A program made the translations under genes and the position numbers. A stretch of 64,000 nucleotides of DNA from Rhodanobacter sp. C05. GTDB taxonomy: Bacteria > Pseudomonadota > Gammaproteobacteria > Xanthomonadales > Rhodanobacteraceae. The stretch is taken from NCBI RefSeq assembly GCF_002001165.1, contig NZ_MUNQ01000019.1, positions 21,492-85,491 on the forward strand, in the 5' to 3' direction. Below the pieces are notes generated by a model, which saw nothing but the letters and a program-made list of their open reading frames with translations, was not told where the DNA came from and did no database searches. Below, piece by piece: positions 1 to 10,601 of the stretch (positions are counted from its first letter, which is position 1; each line of letters opens with the position of its first letter).

Positions 1-809
1 CGCATCACATCGACGCGACCCCAGCCCGAGCAACCCAGCGCGTCGAACGCGGCCAGCGACAGCGCACGCAGTTCCTCGCCGGCCACGCCTTCCAGACCGG
101 GACAGATGTATTGGGTATCCTCGGCCACATACTTCGCGTTGTAGTCGTAGAACGCACCCTTGGGCACGATATGGATGCTGGGCAGCACCTGGCGGCCAAG
201 GATCGCGACGGTGAGTTCATCGCCCTCGATCAGGGTTTCCATCAGCAGGTCGCCCGGATACTGCGCAGCCAGCTTGACCGCCTCGTCCAGGTCCTTCTCC
301 GCGAACACCCGCGTGACGCCGACGCTGGAGCCTTCGCAAGCGGGTTTCACGATCAACGGGAAACCGACCTGACGTGCTGCTGCATGCACGTCCGCACCAC
401 GCGGCAGCGCGACAAACTTCGGCGTAGACACGCCAAGCGACTGCCACACCCGTTTGGAGCGCGTCTTGTCCATCGACAGCGCCGAACCGAGCACGCCCGA
501 ACCGGTGTAAGGCACATGGAGCGATTCCAGCGCACCTTGCAGCACCCCGTCCTCACCGCCGCCGTGCTGACCATGCAGGATGTTGAACACGCGAGTGAAA
601 TGGCCGGCACGCAGCGCATCGAGCAGCGCCGGAATGCCATCGATCGCGTGTGCGTCGACACCACGGGCCAGCAGTGCCTCCAGCACGTTGCGACCCGAAT
701 CGAGCGACACTTCGCGCTCGGCCGAACTCCCGCCCATCACCACGGCAACGCGGCCAAACTGGGCTGGATCACTGATTCTGTTCACGCTGATCTTGTTCGC
801 GCTCATCAT
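1..809 (-). CDS. ddl: D-alanine--D-alanine ligase, N-terminal part (cut by window edge)
   Basis: It joins two D-alanines with ATP in the cytoplasm, giving the dipeptide that MurF adds to the peptidoglycan precursor. Reading minus from the ATG pair at 809/806 gives a frame that stays open to the window edge, about 269 residues. It has the early glycine/serine loop [17 protein letters not shown] (about residues 23-39), then [12 protein letters not shown] and the ATP-grasp segment [13 protein letters not shown]. The C-terminal end of the ATP-grasp fold lies outside the window. It follows murC by 5 bases, as expected for the last mur gene before ftsQ in this cluster. Seen: frame and motifs. Inferred: that the gene is intact beyond the edge. 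Confidence 0.93.
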   Translation of the reverse strand, partial: MMSANKISVNRISDPAQFGRVAVVMGGSSAEREVSLDSGRNVLEALLARGVDAHAIDGIPALLDALRAGHFTRVFNILHGQHGGGEDGVLQGALESLHVPYTGSGVLGSALSMDKTRSKRVWQSLGVSTPKFVALPRGADVHAAARQVGFPLIVKPACEGSSVGVTRVFAEKDLDEAVKLAAQYPGDLLMETLIEGDELTVAILGRQVLPSIHIVPKGAFYDYNAKYVAEDTQYICPGLEGVAGEELRALSLAAFDALGCSGWGRVDVM

Positions 810-814
810 GTAGC

Positions 815-2254
815 TCACTTGCTTGTCCTCAGATGACCCGCATGGGCCAGTTCCACCGCCGCCGTGCCGATGTCGCCGGCACCGAGCAGCAGCAACAGAT
901 CGCCGTCGCGCAGCAACGCCGGCAGCGTTTCCTTCAGATCGCGGGGATGTTCGATCAGCACCGGGTCGACCTTGCCGCGCGCGCGCACCGCGCGCGCCAG
1001 CGCACGGCCGTCGGCACCGGCAATCGGCGCTTCGCCGGCCGGGTAGACATCGGTCAGCACCAGCACATCGGCCTCGGCCAGCACATTGGCAAAATCGTCG
1101 AGCAGGTCTCGCGTGCGGCTGTAGCGATGCGGCTGGAAGCCGACCACCAGCCGACGCTCCGGCCACCCGCCGCGGGCAGCGGCAAACACTGCAGCCAATT
1201 CACGCGGGTGGTGGCCGTAATCGTCGACCAGCAGCACGCTGCCATGATCGAGCGCAATCTCGCCGCGCCGATGGAAGCGTCGACCGACACCCTGGAAGTG
1301 TTCCAGCGCATGTGCCAGCGCACCGGCCTCGACACCGAGCTGCCAGCCGATCGTGGCCGCGGCCAGGGCATTCAGCACGTTGTGCCGCCCCGGCAGGTTC
1401 AACTTCACCGGCAGTGCATCGCCACGGTTCGGCAGCAGCAGGTCGAAGTGCATCTCGAAGCCGTGCTGGATAAGGTTCACTGCGCGCACATCGGCATCCG
1501 GCGTGTCGATGCCGTAGGTCATCACGCGGCGCGTGGTCGACTTCGCCAGTGCGGCGACTTCCGGATCATCCACGCACAGCACGGCCAGGCCATAGAACGG
1601 CAGCCGGTGCAGGAAATCGGCGAACGCCTTCTTGACCTGGGCGAAATCCCCGCCGTAGTTCTCCAGGTGATCGGCGTCGATATTGGTGACCGCGGCGATC
1701 ACCGGCGACAGCAGCAGGAACGATCCATCGGATTCATCGGCTTCCGCGACCAGATACTGGCCGGTACCCAGTCGCGCATTCGCGCCGGCAGCATTCAGCT
1801 GGCCACCGATCACGAAGGTCGGGTCATAGCCGGCCTCGGCCAGCACGCTGGCGGTGAGGCTGGTGGTGGTGGTCTTGCCGTGGGTGCCGGCGATCGCCAC
1901 GCCACGGCGGAAGCGCATCAGTTCACCGAGCATCTCCGCTCGGGGGATCACCGGGATGCGCGCGGTACGCGCGGCTACCAGTTCCGGATTGTCCTGCCTG
2001 ATCGCACTCGAAGTCACCACCACGTCGGCATCGCCAATGTGCTCGGCGGCATGCCCGACATGCACGTCGATACCCAGCTGCTGCAGCCGCTGCGCGGTCG
2101 ACGAATTGGCCCGGTCGGAACCGGACACCGCATAACCGAGGTTGTGCAGCACTTCGGCGATACCGCTCATGCCGACACCACCGATGCCGATGAAGTGCAC
2201 GCGGCGGAACGTGCTCATCAGATCTTCATGCGCATGCAGGCGACGGGGCGTCAT
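815..2254 (-). CDS. murC: UDP-N-acetylmuramate--L-alanine ligase
   Basis: It adds L-alanine to UDP-MurNAc, the first step of stem peptide assembly, in the cytoplasm. The 479-residue product has the N-terminal Rossmann loop GIGGVGMSG (about 23-31), the Mur ligase P-loop GTHGKTT (about 123-129) and the [12 protein letters not shown] segment of the central domain. Length matches the family. The start at 2254 overlaps the murG stop by ATGA, which favours it over the internal ATG (residue 13) even though the MurC fold begins near [13 protein letters not shown]. It is translationally coupled within the dcw operon. Confidence 0.97.
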   Translation of the reverse strand: MTPRRLHAHEDLMSTFRRVHFIGIGGVGMSGIAEVLHNLGYAVSGSDRANSSTAQRLQQLGIDVHVGHAAEHIGDADVVVTSSAIRQDNPELVAARTARIPVIPRAEMLGELMRFRRGVAIAGTHGKTTTTSLTASVLAEAGYDPTFVIGGQLNAAGANARLGTGQYLVAEADESDGSFLLLSPVIAAVTNIDADHLENYGGDFAQVKKAFADFLHRLPFYGLAVLCVDDPEVAALAKSTTRRVMTYGIDTPDADVRAVNLIQHGFEMHFDLLLPNRGDALPVKLNLPGRHNVLNALAAATIGWQLGVEAGALAHALEHFQGVGRRFHRRGEIALDHGSVLLVDDYGHHPRELAAVFAAARGGWPERRLVVGFQPHRYSRTRDLLDDFANVLAEADVLVLTDVYPAGEAPIAGADGRALARAVRARGKVDPVLIEHPRDLKETLPALLRDGDLLLLLGAGDIGTAAVELAHAGHLRTSK

Positions 2255-3324
2255 GCAGCCACCTCCAGGCAGGCGCGGGCAATCACCTCGGCCGCATCGG
2301 GCTTGGCCAGCGTGCGCGCAGCGGTCGCCATGCCGACGAGTTGTGCTGGAGTATTCAACAGCGTGCCCAACTGCTGGGCGAGAACCTGTACGTTCAGATC
2401 GGACTCCTGGATCACCACGGCGGCACCTGCGGCCACCAGTACTTCGGCATTGCGTGTCTGGTGGTCGTCCACCGCATGCGGGAACGGCACCAGCACCGCG
2501 CCGAGCCCGGCAGCGGTCAGCTCGGCCAGGGTCAGCGCACCCGCGCGACAGACTGCGAGATCGGCCCAGCCATAGCTGGCCGCCATGTCATCGATGAACG
2601 GCACCACCTGCGCCTCGACCCCTGCCTGCGCATAGGCCTCACGCGCTTCGTCGAGACCGCGATTGCCGGATTGATGCAGCACGTCGGGACGCTGCTCCGG
2701 CTTCAGCTGGGCCAGCGCCTGCGGCACAGCGAGATTCAAGGCGCGCGCACCGAGGCTGCCGCCCAGAACCAGCAAACGCGACTTTCCGGTGCGTGCGGCC
2801 ATGCGCTGGGCCGGCGCGGGTAACGACGCGATGGTCGTGCGCACGGGGTTGCCGACCCACTCGGCCTGCGGCAACGCATCGGCAAATCCAGCCAGCACGC
2901 GCTTTGCGAACCCAGCCAGCCGACGATTGGTAAAGCCAACCACGCGATTCTGCTCATGCACCAGCAGCGGGCGACGCAGCAACCATGCAGCGAGACCACC
3001 AGGGCCAGCCACGTACCCACCCATCGACAGCACGCTGCGTGGCTTCACCTTGCGCAGCACAGCCAGCGATGCGAGCAATGAACGCAACAGCATCCACGGT
3101 GCCAGCAAGCGGGTCTTGAAACCCTTGCCACGCAGACCGCCCACCACCACCGTATGCAACTCGATCTGATGCGCAGGCACCACTTTCGTTTCCATGCCGC
3201 CGGCCGCGCCCAGCCACACCACCGGCACACCTTGCGCACGCAGGCAGTCGGCCACGGCCAGACCGGGGAAGATGTGGCCACCGGTACCACCGGCCATGAT
3301 CAGCACGGGCGACGACGCGGTCAT
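2251..3324 (-). CDS. murG: Lipid II synthase (UDP-GlcNAc transferase)
   Basis: It transfers GlcNAc from UDP-GlcNAc to lipid I at the inner face of the membrane, making lipid II. The start at 3324 gives 357 residues, begins directly with LIMAGGTGGHIFPGLAVA (GGTGGH about 12-17) and overlaps the ftsW stop by ATGA; the longer open frame upstream is read-through inside ftsW. GGSLGA and the C-terminal UDP-GlcNAc site CRAGALTLAELTAAG followed by VPFPHAVDDHQ are present. GT28 family, dcw operon member. Confidence 0.97.
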   Translation of the reverse strand: MTASSPVLIMAGGTGGHIFPGLAVADCLRAQGVPVVWLGAAGGMETKVVPAHQIELHTVVVGGLRGKGFKTRLLAPWMLLRSLLASLAVLRKVKPRSVLSMGGYVAGPGGLAAWLLRRPLLVHEQNRVVGFTNRRLAGFAKRVLAGFADALPQAEWVGNPVRTTIASLPAPAQRMAARTGKSRLLVLGGSLGARALNLAVPQALAQLKPEQRPDVLHQSGNRGLDEAREAYAQAGVEAQVVPFIDDMAASYGWADLAVCRAGALTLAELTAAGLGAVLVPFPHAVDDHQTRNAEVLVAAGAAVVIQESDLNVQVLAQQLGTLLNTPAQLVGMATAARTLAKPDAAEVIARACLEVAA

Positions 3325-4559
3325 GCGGCCACCGCCTCGCGTGATGGCGCCGCGACATTCGCATCGACTGCTGCGACAGCAGCCGGCATGCGCGTAGCCA
3401 TCTGCCGTGCATCCAGCGCGCGATTCACCTCGAACGTGGCGCGCAACAGCACACCGACCATGGCACAGGTCAGCACCATCGACGAGCCGCCATAGCTGAT
3501 CAGCGGCAGGGTCAGGCCCTTGGTCGGCAGTGCACCGAGATTCACGCCGACCGACACGATCGCCTGCATCGCCAGCATCAGCGAACTGCCGAACGCGACG
3601 TAACCGGCGAAGCGCTGACCAATCTCGACGCCTTTCAGACCCAGATACAGGCCACGCCCGACCGCCAGCGCGAACAGGCCGATCACCAGCAGTACCCCGG
3701 CCAGACCGAGTTCCTCGCCGATCACCGCGAAGATGAAATCGGTGTGCGCCTCCGGCAGATAGGACAGCTTCAGCACGCTGGAACCCAGCCCCACGCCATC
3801 CCATTCACCGCGACCGATCGCCATCAGCGACTGGGTCAGCTGGAAGCCGTCGTTGAACGGATCCTTCCACGGATCCATGAACGAGGTCAGCCGCTTCATG
3901 CGGTAGCTTTCGCCGGTCGCCGCGATGTACAGCAGCGGCATCAGCGGCAGACCCATGATGAACAGGAAGATCGGCCGCGCACCACCCAGCCAGACCATCG
4001 CGATGCTCACTGCGATCACCAGCGTGGCCGAGCCGAAGTCCGGCTGCGCCAGCAGCAACAGCACGATCATCCCGGCAACGAAGATCGGCTTGATCAGGCC
4101 GAGGAAGCGTGTCTCGACACTCTCGCGATGACGCACCAGATAACTGGCGATATAAATCACCAGAATGAGCTTCACCGCCTCGACCGGCTGGAAGCTGGTC
4201 ACCAGCAGGTTCAGCCAGCGCCGCGCGCCGTTGATGCGCATGCCGAAATGCGGTACGAACACCGCCAGCAGCAGCACGAACGCCACCGCCAACAGCGGGA
4301 ACGCGTGCTTCTCCAGCAGTTTCAGCTCGGTGCGCATCGCCATGCCGGCGGCAACCAGACCGAGGCCAAGAAAGAGCAGATGCTTCTTCAGGAAATAGAA
4401 CGCGCCCAGGTGCTGGCTGTCGGCCACGGCAATCGAGCTCGAGGTCACCATCACCACACCGACGCTGATCAGCCCGACCAGCGCGACCAGCAGCCACAGA
4501 TCGAAGCTGCCGCGCGGACCCTGCCGGCGTTTTGCCTGGGTTGTATCGAAGCCGAACAT
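3321..4559 (-). CDS. ftsW: Septal peptidoglycan glycosyltransferase FtsW (SEDS)
   Basis: It is a SEDS-family polymerase that builds septal glycan strands together with FtsI. The start at 4559 gives 412 residues and overlaps the mraY stop (ATGA). About ten hydrophobic segments are visible, beginning at FDLWLLVALVGLISVGVVMVTS, and the SEDS signature PLISYGGSSM lies near the C-terminus. In many proteobacteria murD sits just upstream of ftsW; here mraY directly precedes it with overlapping codons. Confidence 0.96.
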   Translation of the reverse strand: MFGFDTTQAKRRQGPRGSFDLWLLVALVGLISVGVVMVTSSSIAVADSQHLGAFYFLKKHLLFLGLGLVAAGMAMRTELKLLEKHAFPLLAVAFVLLLAVFVPHFGMRINGARRWLNLLVTSFQPVEAVKLILVIYIASYLVRHRESVETRFLGLIKPIFVAGMIVLLLLAQPDFGSATLVIAVSIAMVWLGGARPIFLFIMGLPLMPLLYIAATGESYRMKRLTSFMDPWKDPFNDGFQLTQSLMAIGRGEWDGVGLGSSVLKLSYLPEAHTDFIFAVIGEELGLAGVLLVIGLFALAVGRGLYLGLKGVEIGQRFAGYVAFGSSLMLAMQAIVSVGVNLGALPTKGLTLPLISYGGSSMVLTCAMVGVLLRATFEVNRALDARQMATRMPAAVAAVDANVAAPSREAVAA

Positions 4560-5659
4560 CAGCGCACCTTCAACGTGGCAAGACCGACCAGCACCAGCAC
4601 CACGCTGATGATCCAGAAACGCACGATCACCCGCGGCTCCGGCCAGCCCTTCAACTCGAAGTGATGGTGGATCGGCGCCATCCGGAACACGCGCTTGCCA
4701 GTCAGCTTGAAGCTGGCGACCTGGATCATCACCGAGGCGGTTTCCATCACGAACACGCCACCCATCACCAGCAACACGATTTCCTGGCGCACGATCACCG
4801 CCACGCAACCGAGCGCGGCACCCATCGCCAGCGCGCCGACATCGCCCATGAACACCTGTGCCGGATAGGTGTTGAACCACAGGAAACCCAGCCCCGAACC
4901 GGCCAGCGCGCCGCAGAAGATCGCCAGTTCACCGGCACCTGGGATCGAGGGAATGCCAAGGTATTCGGAAAACAGCTTGTTGCCGGCCAGGTACGCAAAC
5001 ACGCCCAGTGCACCGGAGACCAGCACGGTCGGCATGATCGCCAGGCCATCCAGCCCGTCGGTGAGGTTCACCGCGTTGGAGAAACCGACGATCATGAAAT
5101 AGGTCACCAACACGAACAGCAGCCCGAGTGGCAACACCACATGCTTGAACAGCGGCACGTACAGCGCGGTCTCCGCCACCGGCAGGCCGGCAACCGCTGC
5201 TGGTGCGCTGTAATACAGGAACAGCGCTGCTCCGAGGCCGAACACCGACTGCCAGAAATATTTCCAGCGACTGGCCAGACCGCGACTGTCCTTCAACACC
5301 AGTTTCTTGTAGTCGTCGTAGAAACCGATCACGCCGAAACTGATCAGCACGGTCAGGACGATCCACACATAGCGGTTATGCAGGTCGGCCCACAGCAAGG
5401 TGGCCACGCTGACCGAAAGCAGGATCATCACGCCGCCCATGGTCGGCGTGCCGGCCTTGACCAGATGCGTCTGCGGACCGTCGCTGCGCACCACCTGGCC
5501 TGCCTTCAGCGCCGCCAGCCGGTTGATCAGCCATGGCCCGCACAGCAGCGACATCGCCAATGCGGTGAGCGCAGCCATGATCGTGCGGAAGGTGATGTAC
5601 TGGAACAGATGCAGTGCGGTGAAATGCCGTGCCATCCAGTCCGCCAGTTCAAGCAGCAT
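4559..5659 (-). CDS. mraY: Phospho-MurNAc-pentapeptide transferase MraY
   Basis: It transfers phospho-MurNAc-pentapeptide to undecaprenyl phosphate, making lipid I. It is a polytopic membrane protein. The start at 5659 ([13 protein letters not shown]) matches the family N-terminus and gives 366 residues; the frame upstream of it belongs to murF overlap. Motifs: GTPTMGG, the Mg-binding [25 protein letters not shown] and HHHFELKGW near the end. It overlaps murF by 11 bases and ftsW by one base. Confidence 0.97.
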   Translation of the reverse strand: MLLELADWMARHFTALHLFQYITFRTIMAALTALAMSLLCGPWLINRLAALKAGQVVRSDGPQTHLVKAGTPTMGGVMILLSVSVATLLWADLHNRYVWIVLTVLISFGVIGFYDDYKKLVLKDSRGLASRWKYFWQSVFGLGAALFLYYSAPAAVAGLPVAETALYVPLFKHVVLPLGLLFVLVTYFMIVGFSNAVNLTDGLDGLAIMPTVLVSGALGVFAYLAGNKLFSEYLGIPSIPGAGELAIFCGALAGSGLGFLWFNTYPAQVFMGDVGALAMGAALGCVAVIVRQEIVLLVMGGVFVMETASVMIQVASFKLTGKRVFRMAPIHHHFELKGWPEPRVIVRFWIISVVLVLVGLATLKVR

Positions 5660-7016
5660 CGGAGGTGCCCTCCCCTTGCTCAAGGTTTTGCAATGCGGCA
5701 ACCACCTGTTCCATGCCCGCCGAATGCGAGCCCTTGACCAGACACGTCACGCCGCCATGCAGGCGTGACTGCAAGGCAGCGATCAGTGCCGCCTTGTCAT
5801 CGAAATGTTCACCCTGCACGCCGAATGCCTCGACCGTGGCAGTGCCCAAGGGGCCGACCGCGAGCAGGCGCTCGATGCCGTGTTTGCGTGCACGGACACC
5901 GACCTCCGCATGCAGCGCACGTGCATCCGTGCCCAGTTCCGCCATGTCGCCCAACACCAGCCAGCGCTCGCCATGCGCCAGTGCCAGCGTGTCGATCGCA
6001 GCCGCCATCGAACTGGGGTTGGCGTTGTAGCTGTCATCGATCAGTGTCCAGCCACCAGCCATCGCCTTACGCTTGAGCCGGCCTGCGACAGCGGTCGCCT
6101 GCTCAAGTCCGGCGACGATCGTCGTCAGCGGCACGTCCAGCGCCAGTGCGATCGCCGCAGCCGCCAGCGCGTTGGCTACGTTGTGTCGTCCCGGCAACGG
6201 CAACGACACCTCGGCGTCGCCTGCCGGCGTGCTCAGTACGAAGCGCGATCCGTCCACGCGCTGCTCGATGATGTCGGCGCCCACATCCGCCTTGTGGTCG
6301 AGACCAAAGCGCAGCACGCGACGCGTGCCAGCCAGGCCGCTGAAGAAGCTGGCGAACGCATCGTCCGCATTGATGATCGCCACACCGTCGGCTGGTAGCG
6401 CCTGATACAGCGCGCCCTTGGTCTCGGCGACGCCTTCCACGCTGCCCATCCGCTCAAGATGCGCCGGCGCAATGATGTTGACGAGGCCTATATCTGGCCG
6501 CGCGATGGCGGCGAGATACGCGATGTCACCCGGCTTGCCGGCACCCATTTCCAGCACGGCGTATTCGGCGTCGGCCGGCATCGCCAGCAAGGTCAACGGC
6601 AGGCCGATCTCGTTGTTGTAGCTGCCGGCATTCACATGGGTGCGGCCATGCAGCGAAAGGATCGCTGCAGTCAGCGTCTTCACCGTGGTCTTGCCGTTGG
6701 AACCGGTGATGCCGATCACCCGCGCGCTGCGCTGCGCACGCACCGCGCTGGCCAGGTCACCCAGTGCCAGTTCCACGTTGTCCACCAGCACCTGCGGCAA
6801 CTCGCTGTCGACCTTGCGCTCCACCAGCGCTGCGACAGCACCGTGCGCAGCCGCCTGAGCAAGATAGTCATGCCCATCCACGTGCTCGCCCTTGAACGCC
6901 GCGAACAGGTCGCCCGGCTCGAGCTTGCGGGTATCGATCGCGACACCGGTGACTTCGACATCGGTACCGGACAGCTGCCCATGGGTCCACACGGCGACGG
7001 CGCTCAGCGGCATCAT
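5649..7016 (-). CDS. murF: UDP-MurNAc-tripeptide--D-alanyl-D-alanine ligase
   Basis: It adds D-Ala-D-Ala to the UDP-MurNAc tripeptide, completing the pentapeptide precursor. 455 residues, family length. The P-loop [10 protein letters not shown] lies at about 102-111, with NADDAFASF and [14 protein letters not shown] in the central and C-terminal domains, the latter characteristic of MurF. The start overlaps the murE stop by ATGA. Confidence 0.97.
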   Translation of the reverse strand: MMPLSAVAVWTHGQLSGTDVEVTGVAIDTRKLEPGDLFAAFKGEHVDGHDYLAQAAAHGAVAALVERKVDSELPQVLVDNVELALGDLASAVRAQRSARVIGITGSNGKTTVKTLTAAILSLHGRTHVNAGSYNNEIGLPLTLLAMPADAEYAVLEMGAGKPGDIAYLAAIARPDIGLVNIIAPAHLERMGSVEGVAETKGALYQALPADGVAIINADDAFASFFSGLAGTRRVLRFGLDHKADVGADIIEQRVDGSRFVLSTPAGDAEVSLPLPGRHNVANALAAAAIALALDVPLTTIVAGLEQATAVAGRLKRKAMAGGWTLIDDSYNANPSSMAAAIDTLALAHGERWLVLGDMAELGTDARALHAEVGVRARKHGIERLLAVGPLGTATVEAFGVQGEHFDDKAALIAALQSRLHGGVTCLVKGSHSAGMEQVVAALQNLEQGEGTSDAA

Positions 7017-8518
7017 GCGCGCGGCTCCCGGCTGATCCGTTCCAGCGCCGCATGCGCGACCGCCAGATCGTCGAACGGACGCTTGCCGGCCGCACCTTCC
7101 TGATAGGTTTCATGCCCCTTGCCGGCAATCAGCACCACGTCGCCGGGCTGTGCCAGCTGCAGGGCCTGACCGATTGCCATCGCGCGATCACGCTCGACCG
7201 TCATCGCGCGTGCCGCGGCCATGCCGGCGACGATCTGCTCCACAATCGCATCACCGTCTTCGCCACGCGGATTGTCGTCGGTGACGATCGCGACATCCGC
7301 CAGCCGTGCGGCGATCGCGCCCATCAACGGACGCTTGCCGGCATCGCGCTCACCGCCGCAACCGAACACGCAGATCAGCCGGCCGGCGCAATGCGCACGT
7401 ACCGCGTTCAATGCCTGCTCCAGTGCATCCGGTGTATGTGCGTAATCCACCACCACCAGCGGCAGGCCATGCAGGCCACCGAGCCGACTCATGCGACCGT
7501 TGACCGGTTGCAGTTGCTCGACCGCCGCCACGATGTGCCCGAACGATTCGCCCAGCGCGCCAAGACAGGCCACCACGATGAGCAGGTTCGCCACATTGAA
7601 GCGGCCCAGCAAATGGCTGTTCAGCGCGCGCGATCCCCACGGCGTACGCAGCCGGAACGCCAGACCTTCAGCCGTCGTGACAATCGCGCTGGCGGTGATC
7701 TCGGCCTCGACATCATCGATCATGCTGAAGCGCAATGGCTTCACACCGGCAGGCAGTTGCGCCGCCAGCTCTCGACCGAACGCATCGTCGGCATTGATCA
7801 CCGCGCTCTGCAGACCCGGCCATGCGAACAGCTTCGCCTTGGCCGCGCCGTACGCCTCCATGCTGCCGTGATAGTCCAGATGGTCGCGGGTGAGATTGGT
7901 GAAGGCAGCCACCTCAAAATCCACCGCGGCGACACGCCCCTGCTCCAGCGCGTGCGACGACACTTCCATCGCCACATGACTGACGCTGGCTTCACGAAAT
8001 TCCGCCAGCAGGCCCTGCACACTGATCGCGTCGGGTGTCGTGCGCTCACCCTCGCGCAGTTGGCCGTGCATGCCCGCGCCCAGCGTGCCGATGGTCGCCG
8101 CGCGACGACCGAGGAAAGTCAGCGCCTGTGCCAGCAGCTGCACGCAGGAAGTCTTGCCGTTGGTGCCGGTGATGCCGACCACACGCAGCGCCTCGGTCGG
8201 GCGATCGTAGAAGCGTGCGGCGATTTCGCTGACCTGATCGTGCAGGCCGTCGATCCACAGCAGCGGCACATCCAGCGCCGCCACTTCGACTGCCGGAGCC
8301 TCGGCCAACACGACCTGGGCACCACGCTGCACCGCATTGGCGGCAAATTCGATGCCGTGGCCCTGGCTGCCGCGCAATGCGAAAAACGCATGACCGCGAT
8401 GCACCTTGCGCGAGTCGAGCGCAAGCCCGGACACCACGATGCGGCCAGCACCCGACGTCGCCGCAACCTGCGCGTCGGCAATCCCCAGCAACAGCTGATC
8501 GAGATGGCCGATGCTCAT
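7013..8518 (-). CDS. murE: UDP-MurNAc-L-Ala-D-Glu--meso-DAP ligase
   Basis: It adds the third amino acid to the peptidoglycan precursor. 501 residues with GITGTNGKTS at about 115-124 and TNLTRDHLDYHGSM at about 208-220. The specificity motif DNPRGE (about 415-420) is the form known for meso-diaminopimelate-adding MurE, so a Gram-negative DAP-type wall is predicted. The start overlaps the ftsI stop by ATGA. Confidence 0.97.
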   Translation of the reverse strand: MSIGHLDQLLLGIADAQVAATSGAGRIVVSGLALDSRKVHRGHAFFALRGSQGHGIEFAANAVQRGAQVVLAEAPAVEVAALDVPLLWIDGLHDQVSEIAARFYDRPTEALRVVGITGTNGKTSCVQLLAQALTFLGRRAATIGTLGAGMHGQLREGERTTPDAISVQGLLAEFREASVSHVAMEVSSHALEQGRVAAVDFEVAAFTNLTRDHLDYHGSMEAYGAAKAKLFAWPGLQSAVINADDAFGRELAAQLPAGVKPLRFSMIDDVEAEITASAIVTTAEGLAFRLRTPWGSRALNSHLLGRFNVANLLIVVACLGALGESFGHIVAAVEQLQPVNGRMSRLGGLHGLPLVVVDYAHTPDALEQALNAVRAHCAGRLICVFGCGGERDAGKRPLMGAIAARLADVAIVTDDNPRGEDGDAIVEQIVAGMAAARAMTVERDRAMAIGQALQLAQPGDVVLIAGKGHETYQEGAAGKRPFDDLAVAHAALERISREPRA

Positions 8519-10332
8519 GGCGTCGCCTCTTCGGCTGGCGCTTCTTCGATGTTCGGCGCGACGGGTGGCTGGTTGCCGGTCAGCCCGTTCTGAACCTGCA
8601 AGGGGCCGCCAACGTACCAGCGACCGATATTGTCGGGCGGGATGTCGAGCAGGCGCAGCGCACCCGCCATGACCGTGGCAAACACCGGGGCCGAGACCAG
8701 GCCGCCGTAGTAGCTGCCCTTTCTGGGATTGTCGACCACCACGGCTGCCACCAACCGCGGGTTGGTTGCCGGCACCATGCCGGCAAATGCAGCACCGTAG
8801 TTGTCCTTCGAATAGCCGCCCGCCACGGCCTTGTGCGCCGTGCCGGTCTTGCCGGCCACCGTGTAATTGGCAATCCAGGCATACGGTGCCGCCGTACCGC
8901 CCGGCTGGGTGGTGGTTTCCAGCATGTTCACCAGTTGCTGGGCTATCTGCGGCTCGATGATCGCCTTGGCATCGCTGTCGTTGCCCTTGATGAAGGTCGG
9001 CGAGTGCATGACGCCGCCGTCGGCAATCGTCGCGTAGGCATTGGCCAACTGCAGCACGGTCACGTTGAGGCCATAGCCATAGCCCAGGATGGCCTTTTCC
9101 AGCGGCCGCCAGTCGCGTCCGATCTTCAGATAACCGGACGCCTCACCGGGAAACCCGCTATTTGTACTGTTGCCAAAGCCGAACGCGCGATAGGTGTCGT
9201 ACATCAGTCCGGTATCGAGCTGCATGGCGATATGCGCGGCGCCAACGTTGCTCGACTTGGTGATCACGCCGGTCGGCGTCAGCAGTCCGTAATTGTGCGT
9301 GTCGTGGATGTCGTGGCCCTGGAAATACCAGTGACCTCCCGTGGTGTCGATCGCCGGACCGGTCGGCGTGAATTTGCCGCTGGACAGCGCCGCAGCCATC
9401 AGCACCGGCTTGATCGTGGAGCCTGGCTCGAGTACGTCGGTCATGGCGCGGTTGCGGCGATTCGACGCCGATGTGCTGCCTACCGCATTCGGGTTGTAGG
9501 TCGGCAGGTTGACCATTGCGAGCACTTCGCCGGTTTTCGCGTCCAGTATCACCATCGAACCGGAGTCGGCCTGGGACTTTTCCAGCGTGCTCTTCAGTTC
9601 GCTGTAGGCAAGGAACTGGATGCGCCGATCAATGCTCAGCGTGAGATCACGCCCAGGCTGCGGGGCACGCACCTGCTCCAGATCCTCGACGATGTGACCC
9701 TTGCCATCCCTGATCACACGCTTGATGCCCGGCTTGCCGGACAACCAGTCGTCGTAGGCCAGCTCCAGTCCTTCCTGGCCGTGGTCGTCGATATTGGTGA
9801 AACCAAGGACGTGCGCAGTCACTTCGCCTGACGGGTAGTAACGCTTGAATTCGCGCTGACCGTTGATGCCGGGAATGTCCAGATCGAGCACGGATTGCGC
9901 CGCCTCGGGCGCCATCTGGCGACGCAGATAGACGAACTCGCGATCCGCACGTTGTTCGAGATACTGCTTGATGGTGTCCGGGTCGTCGTTCAGTGCCTTG
10001 GCCAGCGCAGGAATGCGGTCCGCGTTGTCCAGCACTTCGGAGGGGTTCGCCCAGATCGACATCACCGGCGTCGATACCGCCAGCGGCTCGCCGTTGCGGT
10101 CGAAGATGGTGCCGCGCGACACCGGAATCTTCATTTCGCGCAGGAACCGCGCGTCGCCCTGGCTCTGATAGAACTGCTTGCGCACCACCTGCAGGTCGAA
10201 GGCGCGCGCGACCAGTCCGATCGAGGCCAGACCCAGCAGGCCGACCACGACCGTCATGCGCCGACGTGCGCTGGGACCCGTGCCGTGGCGGCGACCTTGC
10301 CGGGAGGGTGCGGTGTGATCGCGCCAGCCCAT
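8515..10332 (-). CDS. ftsI: Penicillin-binding protein 3, septal transpeptidase
   Basis: It crosslinks septal peptidoglycan as the partner of FtsW. 605 residues: a basic cytoplasmic tail, one membrane anchor (about 26-43), a PBP dimerisation region and the transpeptidase domain with the nucleophile motif STIK (305-308), SSN (360-362) and KTGT (495-498). All three catalytic motifs are intact. Residues after about 585 are acidic and proline-rich and look disordered. It overlaps ftsL by one base. Confidence 0.97.
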   Translation of the reverse strand: MGWRDHTAPSRQGRRHGTGPSARRRMTVVVGLLGLASIGLVARAFDLQVVRKQFYQSQGDARFLREMKIPVSRGTIFDRNGEPLAVSTPVMSIWANPSEVLDNADRIPALAKALNDDPDTIKQYLEQRADREFVYLRRQMAPEAAQSVLDLDIPGINGQREFKRYYPSGEVTAHVLGFTNIDDHGQEGLELAYDDWLSGKPGIKRVIRDGKGHIVEDLEQVRAPQPGRDLTLSIDRRIQFLAYSELKSTLEKSQADSGSMVILDAKTGEVLAMVNLPTYNPNAVGSTSASNRRNRAMTDVLEPGSTIKPVLMAAALSSGKFTPTGPAIDTTGGHWYFQGHDIHDTHNYGLLTPTGVITKSSNVGAAHIAMQLDTGLMYDTYRAFGFGNSTNSGFPGEASGYLKIGRDWRPLEKAILGYGYGLNVTVLQLANAYATIADGGVMHSPTFIKGNDSDAKAIIEPQIAQQLVNMLETTTQPGGTAAPYAWIANYTVAGKTGTAHKAVAGGYSKDNYGAAFAGMVPATNPRLVAAVVVDNPRKGSYYGGLVSAPVFATVMAGALRLLDIPPDNIGRWYVGGPLQVQNGLTGNQPPVAPNIEEAPAEEATP

Positions 10333-10601
10333 CAGTGCAGCAACCGGATGTCTTGCGGGGGCGGGTCGAGCATGCCCAGCCGCTGCCGTGCCTCGTCATT
10401 GATGCGACGCGGCTCGGCATAGGTGGCCTGCTCGAGTTCGAGCTTGCCGTATTCGATGTTCAGTTCGTCCCGCTGATTCTGCAGCGCGGTCAGATTGACG
10501 AACAGCACACGGCTCTCGTGGCGCGTCCAAACCACGCCGAGTGCACTGGCCAGCACCGCCGCCAGCAGCATCAGCATGAACAGACCGCCGATCGCCTTCA
10601 T
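10332..10601 (-). CDS. ftsL: Cell division protein FtsL
   Basis: A small bitopic protein of the FtsQLB complex that links early and late divisome parts. 89 residues: an N-terminal membrane segment (about 4-25, [20 protein letters not shown]) followed by a predicted coiled coil (about 33-75, rich in L, Q and E). Sequence conservation in this family is low, so the call leans on size, topology and position between rsmH and ftsI. The start overlaps the rsmH stop. Confidence 0.9.
   Translation of the reverse strand: MKAIGGLFMLMLLAAVLASALGVVWTRHESRVLFVNLTALQNQRDELNIEYGKLELEQATYAEPRRINDEARQRLGMLDPPPQDIRLLH

Noticed and set aside
833..2575. 580-codon plus-strand open frame across murC and murG
   Set aside because: Antisense shadow of high-GC genes; composition rich in Q, H and R, no domain, while minus frames carry full Mur motifs.
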